Of a stretch of DNA of 64,000 nucleotides, positions 45,017 to 53,744 are shown one piece after another. The DNA comes from Candidatus Nitrosopumilus sp. (GTDB taxonomy: Archaea > Thermoproteota > Nitrososphaeria > Nitrososphaerales > Nitrosopumilaceae), in the NCBI GenBank assembly GCA_025699075.1, contig JAILWG010000003.1, positions 1 through 64,000 of the forward strand. Reading direction: 5' to 3'. A program made the position numbers and the translations under genes. The notes under the pieces were generated by a model that was given only the letters and a program-made list of their open reading frames with translations, was not told the origin of the DNA and did no database searches. Numbering within the stretch: the first letter of the stretch is position 1; every line of letters begins with the position of its first letter.

Positions 45017-45585
45017 GCTTTGAAAAATTAATCCGTATTCCAAATGATAGAATTGCAGTTTTAATTGGGAAATCTGGAAGTGTTAAATCAAAAATTGAAG
45101 AATCTTGTCATGTCACTTTAGATATTGATGGTGATACTGGTGAAGTTTTTATAAAAACCCATGGTGATGTTGAGAAAATCCAACCATTCAAAGCTATGGA
45201 GATTGTTACTGCAATTGGTAGAGGGTTTTCACCTGAAAATGCAATGACATTGCTAAAAGGTGAAAATGCATTACATGTGATAGATCTTAGAGAATTTGCA
45301 GGAAAATCTAATGCTAATGTTGAAAGGATAAAAGGGAGGATTATTGGAGAAGGTGGTAGAGCAAGACGAAACATGGAAAATCTTAGTGGCACTCATATCT
45401 CAGTTTATGGAAAAACTGTTTCAATAATTGGCGATTCAAGTAAACTACGTTTAGCAGTAGATGCAATCTCTTCAATTTCAAGTGGTAGCATGCATGGTGC
45501 TGTGTATACTAAATTAGAAGCTGCTAACAGAAAAGAAAAGCAAGAACGAATGAAATTGTGGGAAGATCAAGATGTCTTCTATTAA
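45013..45585 (+). CDS. KH-domain ribosome assembly protein (Dim2/Pno1-like)
   Basis: 190 aa with two KH domains. KH1: RIAVLIGKSGSVKSKIEE. KH2: GRIIGEGGRARRNMENLSG, the conserved GxxG loops being GKSG and GEGG. Archaeal Dim2 binds the 3' end of 16S rRNA and aIF2. The operon with RIO1 and aIF2-beta matches that role. It overlaps the topoisomerase VI B gene by 14 nt. Confidence 0.92.
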   Translation: MSFEKLIRIPNDRIAVLIGKSGSVKSKIEESCHVTLDIDGDTGEVFIKTHGDVEKIQPFKAMEIVTAIGRGFSPENAMTLLKGENALHVIDLREFAGKSNANVERIKGRIIGEGGRARRNMENLSGTHISVYGKTVSIIGDSSKLRLAVDAISSISSGSMHGAVYTKLEAANRKEKQERMKLWEDQDVFY

Positions 45586-47443
45586 GGAAAAATTCAATCA
45601 GATTTCTCCAAGTGAGTTCTTTTACAGTAATCGTGATTTAGCTGGATTTAGTAATCCTACAAGATCTCTATATACAGCAGTAAGGGAATTTGTTGAAAAT
45701 GCATTAGACGCATGTGATCAAAAAGGAATTCTTCCAGACGTTCATTTGACTATCAAGGCTGTTGACACTGAAAAACCAGATCCAAAGCCGTATATTTTGA
45801 CTGTAAAAGACAATGGTCCAGGAATAGATGCTGAACATATACCACTAGCTTTTGGAACTGTACTTTATGGTTCTAAATTTGGACTAAAACAAGCAAGAGG
45901 AATGTTTGGTCTGGGAGCAACCATGGCAATTCTTTATGGTCAAATTACTACCAATAAACCTGTTACAGTAAAAAGTTCTGTTGATGGTGTAACTCAGCAT
46001 ATGTTTGAATTACTACTTGATATTCAAAAAAATAAACCTGTGATAGTACAACACACCACCAAAGAAGTATCAAAAAAGGGACTAACAGTTAGTATTTGTT
46101 TAGAGGGTGATTATTCCAAAGCAGGAAATAAAATTCGAGATTATGTCTATGAAACTTCTTTGATCACACCATATGCTTCAATTACTTTTGATGATCCAAA
46201 AGGACAAAAATTTAGTCATCCTAGATTTGTCAAAGAAATCCCACCTCCACCAACTATTATTCGCCCTCATCCACATGGAATTGATGTAGAAAGAATTAGA
46301 AGGATGATTGTAGAGTCTCAATTTGAAATCCCTACTATAGATGATGCAATGATTGAAAAAGTAAGAAAGGATTTGGGATTGTCTGCAAAAAATCTTAGTT
46401 TTACAGCAATTATGGATAAAGCAAAGAAAAAATGGAAAACACTTCCACGTCAAGTAAGAGTTGTAATTGCTTTAATGTCCTTTCTAAAAATGGATTTTGA
46501 AAAATTAATGAAAATACGAATCGAAGATATTGATATGTCAAATAAAACATTATCTTATTGGGATTTTGGTGATTCACAATCAAAATCAGTTGACATGGAT
46601 CCTGAAAGTCCATATTACAAACAACTGACTAATACAGTTCAAGGCGAACCACTTACAACATTTCTTACAAAGAGGTTTCAAAGAATAGGTCCGACAACTG
46701 CTGTTAAATTTGCAGAGTTTGCCAAATTCAAACCAGAGAAACGAATGGGAACCTTGACAAATCAGGAATTAGTTCAATTGAGTGATTCTCTTCAAAAATT
46801 TGATGATTTTATGGCGCCTGATTCAAGTTGTCTGGCTCCATTAGGGGAAGAACCTTTGGAAAAAGGAATCAAGAAATTTTTTAATCCTGATTTTACTGCT
46901 GTGGTTCAGCGTCCACCTTCAGCTTACTCTGGATTTCCATTCATTATTGAAATGGGTATTGCATATGGTGGAGATATCAAGTCAGGAGGACCACATGTTT
47001 ACAGATATGCAAATAGGATTCCTTTACTTTATGATGAAGGAAGTGATGTTGTTCTAAAAGTGGTTAATGATACTGATTGGGGAAGATACAAAGTAAAAGG
47101 TGATCCTCCTTTCATTATTGTATCTCATATTTGTTCTACTAGAATCCCATACAAAACAGCAGGAAAAGAAAATGTTGCTGACAGACAAGAAATCGAGAGA
47201 GAATTGAGACTGGCGTTACAATTTTTGTCAAGGAAATTGGCTGCATACATGTCAAAAAGAGGTCAAGCAGATATGGCAAAAAAGAGGGCAAATCTTTACG
47301 CAAAATACATTCCATTGATTGCCCAGTTTTGTACAGAGCTTGCTGGTAAGAAAAAAGAACCTAATTATCAGAAAATATTAGATGATAATGCAGTTGAATC
47401 TAAACAACCTATAGAGGAGGAAAAAGAAATTGAAAACAACTAA
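45572..47443 (+). CDS. top6B: DNA topoisomerase VI subunit B
   Basis: ATPase subunit of the type IIB topoisomerase, 623 aa. GHKL motifs: REFVENALDACD, TVKDNGPGID and ARGMFGLGAT. The helix-two-turn-helix and transducer domains follow. It works with Top6A, encoded immediately downstream with a 14-nt overlap. Confidence 0.96.
   Translation: MSSIKEKFNQISPSEFFYSNRDLAGFSNPTRSLYTAVREFVENALDACDQKGILPDVHLTIKAVDTEKPDPKPYILTVKDNGPGIDAEHIPLAFGTVLYGSKFGLKQARGMFGLGATMAILYGQITTNKPVTVKSSVDGVTQHMFELLLDIQKNKPVIVQHTTKEVSKKGLTVSICLEGDYSKAGNKIRDYVYETSLITPYASITFDDPKGQKFSHPRFVKEIPPPPTIIRPHPHGIDVERIRRMIVESQFEIPTIDDAMIEKVRKDLGLSAKNLSFTAIMDKAKKKWKTLPRQVRVVIALMSFLKMDFEKLMKIRIEDIDMSNKTLSYWDFGDSQSKSVDMDPESPYYKQLTNTVQGEPLTTFLTKRFQRIGPTTAVKFAEFAKFKPEKRMGTLTNQELVQLSDSLQKFDDFMAPDSSCLAPLGEEPLEKGIKKFFNPDFTAVVQRPPSAYSGFPFIIEMGIAYGGDIKSGGPHVYRYANRIPLLYDEGSDVVLKVVNDTDWGRYKVKGDPPFIIVSHICSTRIPYKTAGKENVADRQEIERELRLALQFLSRKLAAYMSKRGQADMAKKRANLYAKYIPLIAQFCTELAGKKKEPNYQKILDDNAVESKQPIEEEKEIENN
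47413..47419 (+). promoter_or_regulatory. Ribosome binding site for top6A
   Basis: A gaggagg motif lies 10 nt before TTG 47430. It is internal to top6B and decides the non-ATG start of top6A. SD sites are less frequent in this genome than leaderless starts, so it probably drives internal initiation. Confidence 0.7.
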
Positions 47444-48548
47444 AGAACAAAAGAAAATTAATGCACGAAGCAAGAAAGCTGATGAAAAGCAAAAAAATAT
47501 TCTTGAAATGCTCAAAAGTCATGGTGCAAAAATTTACGATGATCTAGATAACGGTCAATTCCCAAAATTTTCTATTCCTAGCAGATCAGTCAGTAACATA
47601 GTTTATGATAAAAAACTCCGACAGTATATTTTGGGAAATAATGCAGCTGTGAGAAGTTCCAGAAATTCTGCACAATTAAGATCCTTCACACAATTAATGT
47701 GGTTAGCATTTTTTGCAAATAGATTAACTCATGAAAAAAAATCATCAACATTAAGAGATGTCTATTATTCATCTCAGGCTTTCGCCATTGAATTTGAGGA
47801 TCAATCAGAATCTGATAATATTATTGTGGATTTAGAAGCTGTAACTTCAAAACCCAGAGAGGATTTTCATATATTTCCTGAAGAGAGAAGTTCTATTTTT
47901 GGTGATTTGAACATAGAATACACTATTCCCGGCTATGAGGGAAAAACTATGAATTTGTCTAATCACCCTGATGGATATTCAATTGGACCTAGCTTGACAA
48001 CTGCTGAATTGGTAGATACTAGTGCCGAAATTGTTATTGCCATAGAAAAAGGTGGTCTTTTTACAAGATTTGTTGAAGAACAAATTGATAAAAAATTCAA
48101 ATCTATCATTATCAATACTGGTGGACAAGCACCTCGTTCAACACGAACATTGCTGAAAAGATTGCACGATGAAATGAACTTGCCTGTAATTGTTCTTACT
48201 GACGGAGATGTGTATGGAGAACATATTGCAATGGTTATAAAATCCGGTTCTGCAAATGCTGCTCATCTCAGAGAACTAACAGTTCCTGATGCAAAATGGG
48301 TAGGGGTTTGGGCTACTGATATTGAAAAATACAAGTTACCGACAATTCCAATGACTGAGTCAGACATCAAAAGATGTTATGATCTTCAAAAGGATCCTAG
48401 ATATCAAGATGGAATTTGGAAAAAGGAACTTGATGTATTTCTAAGATTAAAAAGAAAAGCTGAGCTGGAGGCTTTCTCAAAATACGGTTTAACCAACATT
48501 ACTGAGAAATATTTACCACAAAAGTTAGAATTAGCAAAAAGTCTTTGA
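47430..48548 (+). CDS. top6A: DNA topoisomerase VI subunit A
   Basis: Spo11-like DNA-cleaving subunit, 372 aa. The catalytic Tyr is in LRDVYYSSQ, and the Toprim motifs are IAIEKGGLFTRF and VLTDGDVYGEH. TTG 47430 is the start; a strong Shine-Dalgarno-like gaggagg (47413-47419) sits 10 nt upstream within top6B, which supports it. Confidence 0.96.
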   Translation: MKTTKEQKKINARSKKADEKQKNILEMLKSHGAKIYDDLDNGQFPKFSIPSRSVSNIVYDKKLRQYILGNNAAVRSSRNSAQLRSFTQLMWLAFFANRLTHEKKSSTLRDVYYSSQAFAIEFEDQSESDNIIVDLEAVTSKPREDFHIFPEERSSIFGDLNIEYTIPGYEGKTMNLSNHPDGYSIGPSLTTAELVDTSAEIVIAIEKGGLFTRFVEEQIDKKFKSIIINTGGQAPRSTRTLLKRLHDEMNLPVIVLTDGDVYGEHIAMVIKSGSANAAHLRELTVPDAKWVGVWATDIEKYKLPTIPMTESDIKRCYDLQKDPRYQDGIWKKELDVFLRLKRKAELEAFSKYGLTNITEKYLPQKLELAKSL

Positions 48549-49031
48549 TTATTTTATTCTAAGAGTTAGTACGCCATTTCTATATTTGAAATCAAATATT
48601 TGCATTTCATTAACGCCTTCAATAGGAACTTCTTTTGAGAATCCTCCTGTACCTCTAATGTATAAAATTCCGTCTACTAATCTTACCGCAATTTTATCTT
48701 CTGGTCCGGGAACTTCTGCAACAAAAACAAATTCTCCTTCTCCTTTGATCAAATCATATACCCAATTCTTTGTTTCTTGTTCTCTTGATTGAGTGTATGT
48801 TGGTTTTTGACTCTTTGCCATTTTCTTTAGAACTTTAACCCAATAAAACATTGTAAGTGCGGCGGCGCCAATTAGAATAAAACTCACAAAACCTGAATCT
48901 GCTCTTTGTGTCATAATGTAGATAATTCCTAAAAATAAAATCACAATTATGGGAATTACAAAATTTAATGATTGTTCATTTGAATATGTTCCCTTGTAAC
49001 TTGCCAAACAGTCAAAATTAAGGTCTACCAA
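48549..49031 (-). CDS. Membrane-anchored Hsp20/alpha-crystallin-like protein
   Basis: 160 aa: two N-terminal membrane spans (NFVIPIIVILFLGIIYIM and FVSFILIGAAALTMFYWV), a linker, then about 70 residues with an Hsp20-type fold (FVFVAEVPGPEDKIAVRLVD, ILYIRGT, NGVLTLRI). Soluble small heat-shock proteins lack spans, so this one would sit on the membrane surface. Whether it is a chaperone is inference. Convergent with top6A, touching stop to stop. Confidence 0.78.
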   Translation of the reverse strand: MVDLNFDCLASYKGTYSNEQSLNFVIPIIVILFLGIIYIMTQRADSGFVSFILIGAAALTMFYWVKVLKKMAKSQKPTYTQSREQETKNWVYDLIKGEGEFVFVAEVPGPEDKIAVRLVDGILYIRGTGGFSKEVPIEGVNEMQIFDFKYRNGVLTLRIK

Positions 49032-49098
49032 ATATAAAGTATCTTTGGTTTTGAGAACATAATGTCCTTTATCTATACTTTAATTCCATACTATACCA

Positions 49099-50490
49099 AT
49101 GGAGATTCGTCCTGATGAGATCACAAAATCAAAGAGCAAACCATTAGAGTTATTCTATTCATCAATTAGGGCAGAAGCTACAAGAAAAGATTACGAGCGT
49201 AAACTCAAAAAAGTACTATGTGAATTCTTTGCTCCAATATTGAAAGGTGATCCAAAACTAGTCCAAGAGGACAAAACTAGGTACAAAACAAAGTCCAGAG
49301 GCGTAAAAAGGACATTTTCTGATGCTGATTTTGAGGCAAGGGCAACAGAATTTGTAAGAAGAGCAGCAGAGAATCCTGATTGGGCCGAAGATCTGATGCT
49401 AAAGCTTGGTGAGAAATTCAAAAAACGCTCAGAATTACCAAAGACTGATTCAAACTATATCAATCCAGTTTCATTGAAAAATTATTTTGTTCCGATTCAA
49501 AAATTATTGGAAATGAATCGTGTAACTCTATCCTGGAAGAGAATTCGTTGCACATTGCCAGAACTAGATCATCAGGATGATACCAGAGAATACACATACT
49601 CTGAAATCCAAAAGATGCTACACCATTCAAAACTAATTGACAGAGTTTTGATTTTGCTTGCAGCATCTTCAGGAATCAGGGCAGGTGCATTTTCAATAAA
49701 ATGGAAACATCTTGTCCCAATTTACCTATACAATGAAAATTATCTTTGGGATGTTCAAGATGTTACAGAATCCGTTCAAAAAGAAGGAAAAGTAGTTGCA
49801 GCAATGATTCGAATCTATGCCAATTCAAGCTCTGAATATGTGGCCTTTATCACCCCTGAATGCTGGCATACAATAGAGTCTTACAGACAATTGTGGAGGC
49901 AAGAAACTAACAAGGAACCAAAACCTGATGATCCTTTCTTTAAGCGAAGTGGACCGTTCCCACGAGAACTCACTGAGATGGGAATCAGAAAGAGATTGGA
50001 GAGAGTCCTAAAAGAATCAGGAATTAGAACACCGTTACCTCAAGGAAAGAGACGTTATGATGTTCCAACCTTTAATGGGTTTAGAAGATTCTTCAACAAG
50101 GCAAACAAAAAGTCTCTTTCTAAAAATTCTGTATTGGCATCATTGATTCTAAAAGAAACAATGATGGGGCATGCAGGATTGATCAAGCTAGACAAAAATT
50201 ATTTCAAGGCCCACGTTAGTGAGCTAATTGAAGAGTATCTTAATGCCGTCCCAAATCTGACCATTTCAGACGAATTTAGGCTCAGAGCAGAGAATTCTAG
50301 GCTACAACAAGAGAGGGATTCAAACAAGACAGATGCTGAAACAATTGACAAACTCTGGGATAATATCCTGGAGTTGCAATTTGAGGTAAAATCACTACGT
50401 GCATCTGCGCAAACAAAATCAAACGATGAATTGCAAGAAAGGATTCAAAATCTAAAAAGCAAGAAAGAGAAACTTGATTCTTTGAAATAA
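49099..50490 (+). CDS. Tyrosine recombinase/integrase family protein
   Basis: 463 aa. Catalytic residues: R194 in SSGIRAGAFS, box II FNGFRRF (R329, with Asn326 where His is usual), GH at 357-358 in MMGHAG, and nucleophile Y368 in LDKNYFK. The N-terminal 150 residues would be the core-binding arm, and the last 70 are a coiled coil. It resembles the archaeal integrase-like group that is frequent in thaumarchaea. It starts at ATG 49099 after a gap of about 65 bp and is followed by 1.1 kb of repeat-rich non-coding DNA. Composition is visibly less AT-rich than its neighbours. No tRNA target is adjacent. Confidence 0.85.
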   Translation: MEIRPDEITKSKSKPLELFYSSIRAEATRKDYERKLKKVLCEFFAPILKGDPKLVQEDKTRYKTKSRGVKRTFSDADFEARATEFVRRAAENPDWAEDLMLKLGEKFKKRSELPKTDSNYINPVSLKNYFVPIQKLLEMNRVTLSWKRIRCTLPELDHQDDTREYTYSEIQKMLHHSKLIDRVLILLAASSGIRAGAFSIKWKHLVPIYLYNENYLWDVQDVTESVQKEGKVVAAMIRIYANSSSEYVAFITPECWHTIESYRQLWRQETNKEPKPDDPFFKRSGPFPRELTEMGIRKRLERVLKESGIRTPLPQGKRRYDVPTFNGFRRFFNKANKKSLSKNSVLASLILKETMMGHAGLIKLDKNYFKAHVSELIEEYLNAVPNLTISDEFRLRAENSRLQQERDSNKTDAETIDKLWDNILELQFEVKSLRASAQTKSNDELQERIQNLKSKKEKLDSLK

Positions 50491-50504
50491 TACTTTATAC
50501 TTTT

Positions 50505-50790
50505 AAAAAATAATTTATACATTATTTAATTTATAAATAATTTAAAATAATTTATAAAAAACTACGCGTGGAAATATTTTTGTAAAAAATCTTTATACAC
50601 AAAATTTATTCCTAAAAAATAATTTATAAAAAATCTCAATTAATTTATACATTAATTTAATTTATAAAAAATTACACGTAACAACAAAAACTAAATTGCT
50701 AATTTGGGAATGAACTCTTATTCCTAAAAAATAATTTATAAAAAATTCTAAATAATTTATAAATTAAATTTATTTATAAATAATTAATTG
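50505..50790. repeat. AT-rich array of AATTTATA repeats
   Basis: A non-coding stretch directly after the recombinase gene. AATTTATA occurs at 50512, 50528, 50549, 50621, 50642, 50659, 50733 and 50754, with one more at 51062. A longer unit, attcctaaaaaataatttat, occurs at 50609-50628 and 50720-50739. Local base composition is about 85% A+T, which would melt easily. No ORF of interest. Confidence 0.8.
50695..50708. repeat. 14-bp direct repeat, left copy
   Basis: ATTGCTAATTTGGG at 50695-50708 recurs exactly at 51537-51550. The two copies flank the CATG array. They could be recombination core sites, a target duplication, or remnants of a longer repeat. Confidence 0.6.
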
Positions 50791-50802
50791 CTTTATGGTT
50801 TC

Positions 50803-51331
50803 CATGTTTTCTCAAAGATGAAAACTTTACAGGCACAAAGAATTTCATGTTGATCAAACATGAAAAAACATGGATAACATTAACTATCTTTTTTCATGTT
50901 GTTGATGGGTAAAAAACATGAAATCCTATGTTCAACATGAAAATTCCATCTTTTTTGCATGATATGAAAAAACATGCACATGTCATGCAAAACATGAACA
51001 AGATTTTCCATCATATGATATTTGCACATGCCTGTGTTTTTTGTTTTTATTTTCTAAAAATAATTTATAAATTATTTTTTCATCCTTTGTCATGGTTTGT
51101 AAAAACATGAAACCATGTTAGGCACAAGCAATTTCATCTTGCATTTTCATGGTATACATGGCCCATGTTTTTCCATGGTTGGTGCATGTTTTTCATGGTT
51201 TGACGTTATCTGAAATCGAGGCTAATTCAGCATATCATGAACATGTTTTCCATGTATTTTCATGTCATGTACAACATGAAATTTTTACAGGCACAAAAAT
51301 TTTCCATCATTATTTCATCTTGTAAAACATG
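50803..51331. repeat. Dense CATG-centred repeat array
   Basis: About 30 CATG tetramers in about 530 bp; fewer than two are expected at this base composition. Most sit in AAACATG, TTTCATG, CATGAAA or CATGTTT context, so the region is full of overlapping inverted repeats. A second motif occurs three times: ttacaggcacaaa near 50828 and 51286 and a ttaggcacaagc variant near 51118, each followed by ATTTCAT or TTTTCCATCAT. No convincing coding sequence (an apparent ORF at 50928-51110 is made of the repeats). Function unknown. Confidence 0.82.
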
Positions 51332-51508
51332 GAAAATCTTGACAAAATCCAAATTTTTCATCTCACAATTTTAGAAATTCTAGATTTTAATTGAAAAGAA
51401 TTAGGATATTTGGAACCAATTTTCTACACAAAACATCTTGGAATCGTAATATTGAAAATATTTGCTGTAAAATAATTGCAAACAAACCTTCAGATGTAAG
51501 CTAGAAGC

Positions 51509-51557
51509 AACAGTACGGTACCACATTTTATTATGTATTGCTAATTTGGGTACTGTT
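51509..51557. promoter_or_regulatory. Inverted repeat AACAGTAC...GTACTGTT upstream of membrane protein gene
   Basis: AACAGTAC (51509-51516) and GTACTGTT (51550-51557) are perfect inverted copies with 33 bp between. GGTACC follows the left arm and GGGTAC runs into the right arm. This may be an operator for the gene at 51613 or arm sites for a recombinase. No protein is assigned. Confidence 0.4.
51537..51550. repeat. 14-bp direct repeat, right copy
   Basis: Second copy of ATTGCTAATTTGGG, 842 bp from the first. It lies inside the loop of the inverted repeat at 51509-51557, just before the unknown membrane protein gene. Confidence 0.6.
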
Positions 51558-51612
51558 ACCTTGATGGGACAAAATCTACCTGTTACCAATCGGGACATAG
51601 GTATGAGAGGCT

Positions 51613-52647
51613 ATGATCAACTTATTAGAAAATCAACCCACAAAACAAAATGTGAAATTAAGACAAGGAATTCTGTATCTAATCAGTACATTAGCGGGTT
51701 GGATTCTTACTCGAGTATTCGATTCCTTAGAACCTGCCATTATAACATCTGCCACAAACATTACACATATTCAGATACTGATGATTATTGATTTTGTCTT
51801 TATCGGCATATCGATATTTGGTGTTTTCCTTATTTTGAATGGAAAACGTAAATGGATAAATCTGTCTTTCAAATCTGAGGATAAAAAATCTAACTTCAAA
51901 TATGATTCAAAAAAACTCAATAACGAAGTATTCAAAAAGTTAATGAGAGTTATTTGTTTGGAATCACGTCTATTTTTTAAAAATAGATTTGGATTTTGTA
52001 TTCCAGTAAATCCAAAAATGTTTGAAATACCTGTAGATTCAGCACAAATTGCTTGGTATATCGATTTAGAAAAACCAGAAGATTTTGAACGAGATTTTAA
52101 GAGTATTGGTGAGGCTATACCTACTCTCAAAATTGGTGAAAAATATCTTGAAACAAACTATGTTGAAATTTACAAAATATGGAAGAATATTAAAAATGAT
52201 TTAGAAAAAATCAATAAAGATAGGGATAGTTTTTTTGCTGCTGTCGCCAAAGATGTAGGAAAACAGTTCAAAAAGACTCTAAATTACAAATCTAAATTTT
52301 TACTTGATCCCTTTGGTGATGAAATAGTATTTTTTGAAGAAAATATTTCTTTCATTATTCCTTTGTTATTTAAGACACGTTTAGTCAATTTATCAATTGA
52401 ACAGATAGCTGATAAACAATACTATGTTAGATATGGTGACAGTTACAACATTATTGGAAGCAATAAAGAAGAAAAAATCAATTTAAGTGGAATCAAGCAT
52501 ATTTTTGATTTAATATTGTGGAATGAAAATTTTAGTGAACAATACTCTGATTATCGTTATCAACTAATCGAATTAAACAAAAGAATTACTATATTTTGTC
52601 ATAAACTTGAGAAAGAGGTAGTTAATGATATTGAAAATATTGTTTAG
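51613..52647 (+). CDS. Unrecognised membrane protein of the island
   Basis: 344 aa. Two N-terminal spans (ILYLISTLAGWILTRVF and MIIDFVFIGISIFGVFLIL) anchor about 260 cytoplasmic residues, helical and Lys/Glu-rich, with no motif I can name (IKNDLEKINKDRDSFFAAVA, YYVRYGDSYNIIGSNKEEK). It lies in the accessory island and converges (4-nt overlap) with a ribbon-helix-helix gene. Two-span anchors with a cytoplasmic body occur in several defence effectors, but nothing specific supports that here. Confidence 0.7.
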   Translation: MINLLENQPTKQNVKLRQGILYLISTLAGWILTRVFDSLEPAIITSATNITHIQILMIIDFVFIGISIFGVFLILNGKRKWINLSFKSEDKKSNFKYDSKKLNNEVFKKLMRVICLESRLFFKNRFGFCIPVNPKMFEIPVDSAQIAWYIDLEKPEDFERDFKSIGEAIPTLKIGEKYLETNYVEIYKIWKNIKNDLEKINKDRDSFFAAVAKDVGKQFKKTLNYKSKFLLDPFGDEIVFFEENISFIIPLLFKTRLVNLSIEQIADKQYYVRYGDSYNIIGSNKEEKINLSGIKHIFDLILWNENFSEQYSDYRYQLIELNKRITIFCHKLEKEVVNDIENIV

Positions 52648-52804
52648 TTTTTCCTTAAATATTCACTAAGGATAACTCGGATCGTTTCAGGCACAGTTTC
52701 TAACAACCTTTCCTTGCGTTCTTTCTCTAATGCCTTTTCCATTTCAACAGGAACGGACACCATGTATTTTTTGGTTCTGTTACCTCTTAGGTTGTTTTCT
52801 TCAT
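52644..52804 (-). pseudogene. Frameshifted ribbon-helix-helix (CopG-like) regulator
   Basis: Reading from ATG 52804 gives MKKTT and a stop. One extra base in the A4 run would restore a 53-residue protein: MKKNNLRGNRTKKYMVSVPV, then EMEKALEKERKERLLETVPE and TIRVILSEYLRKN, a typical RHH fold. A TATA-like box precedes ATG 52804. As written, translation could still begin at ATG 52763 (39 aa), keeping most of the strand and both helices. Either a real frameshift or a homopolymer sequencing error. Confidence 0.6.
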
Positions 52805-52836
52805 GTTACCTATCGGTTGATAAAAAGATCGGGTAA

Positions 52837-53079
52837 TTACTTACCCACAATACGATATACTGAACCATCTTTTCTAACAAGCATTTTGTTTTTATGTTCT
52901 GTGAACTTCTCCTGTTTTATTCCAGCCTTGATGTAAGGCATACCATTCCAACCACCCTCGACGTATCGAGTTTCTTTAATGATGGATGATGATCCTCTGA
53001 CATCACTCGGTGAAATAACACTGCGTGGATTTACTGCATGTAAGAAACGGTTTGCTTTTCGTGTTATTTTCTTTGCCAT
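52837..53079 (-). CDS. Small basic protein of the island
   Basis: 80 aa from ATG 53079 (MAKKITRKANRFLHAVNPRS); an ATG two codons earlier (53085) is possible. Basic N-terminus, strand-rich C-terminus KNKMLVRKDGSVYRIVGK. Not recognised. It sits just upstream of the frameshifted RHH gene on the same strand, so both may belong to one mobile cassette. Confidence 0.6.
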   Translation of the reverse strand: MAKKITRKANRFLHAVNPRSVISPSDVRGSSSIIKETRYVEGGWNGMPYIKAGIKQEKFTEHKNKMLVRKDGSVYRIVGK

Positions 53080-53126
53080 GATCAATACAGAAAGTCATAG
53101 TATTTGAGAATTTATTTGTCAAATAA

Positions 53127-53744
53127 TCATACAGGGAGAATTACACTTGTACAAATTAAGAAATCAATAACACTTTCAAGTGAATCTCTAAATTCACGCC
53201 ATTTCATTTTGATTAATTTATTATGATGAATTATACCATCACGTAACTCAAACATCTTTTCAAATTTTTTCCAATTTTTATGCAATGGCGAGGCATACGG
53301 AATATGTACGTCATCATCATATGAAAAACCTCCACCTGTTTCACTTTCATATTTGATTTCATCAAAAAATCTTTTGTTAATAATATGTGAAAATAAAATA
53401 TTGATGTCTTTAAGATTCATAAAACTATAAGATGATATAATTTGTTGTTCCAATGGAACTTCTGAATTAATATTTTTAAGGATTTTTGATGTATCAATCT
53501 GATATGATTTAAAAATTCTCAATGCAGAATTTAACAAATAATTCTCAAAAATTGAGATGATTCTAACAATCAAATAATTCATAAGATAAATTCTAATCTC
53601 ATCTGATTCTTTACGAGATTTTATTTCATTAAGAATAGGTCTCATTTCAGTTTTTACAAATTTTCTGACAATTATCCAAAGCGGATCTTCATTTATTGCA
53701 TTTAATTTTCGCTTACTGAAAGACGCATTTCTTTTCTTGGACAA
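53127..53744 (-). CDS. Putative HEPN-domain protein
   Basis: 205 helical residues. RDGIIHH at 168-174 fits the HEPN RNase signature R-x4-H (R168, H173), and the long helix IYLMNYLIVRIISIFENYLL at 52-71 fits the first HEPN helix bundle (as in RiboL-PSP-HEPN/MAE_28990 proteins). HEPN proteins are commonly RNA-cleaving toxins or defence effectors. Start is TTG 53744, directly after the stop of the transposase remnant, so its native 5' end may have been altered. No MNT antitoxin is adjacent. Assignment moderate. Confidence 0.62.
   Translation of the reverse strand: MSKKRNASFSKRKLNAINEDPLWIIVRKFVKTEMRPILNEIKSRKESDEIRIYLMNYLIVRIISIFENYLLNSALRIFKSYQIDTSKILKNINSEVPLEQQIISSYSFMNLKDINILFSHIINKRFFDEIKYESETGGGFSYDDDVHIPYASPLHKNWKKFEKMFELRDGIIHHNKLIKMKWREFRDSLESVIDFLICTSVILPV

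Noticed and set aside
50928-51110. 60-aa ORF inside the CATG array
   Set aside because: Its sequence (repeated Met/His from CATG) is a by-product of the repeats, with no promoter or conserved look.
50505-51331. CRISPR array
   Set aside because: Repeats are short, AT-rich or 4-7 bp palindromic, unevenly spaced and overlapping. There is no 25-37 bp unit with regular unique spacers and no cas gene nearby.
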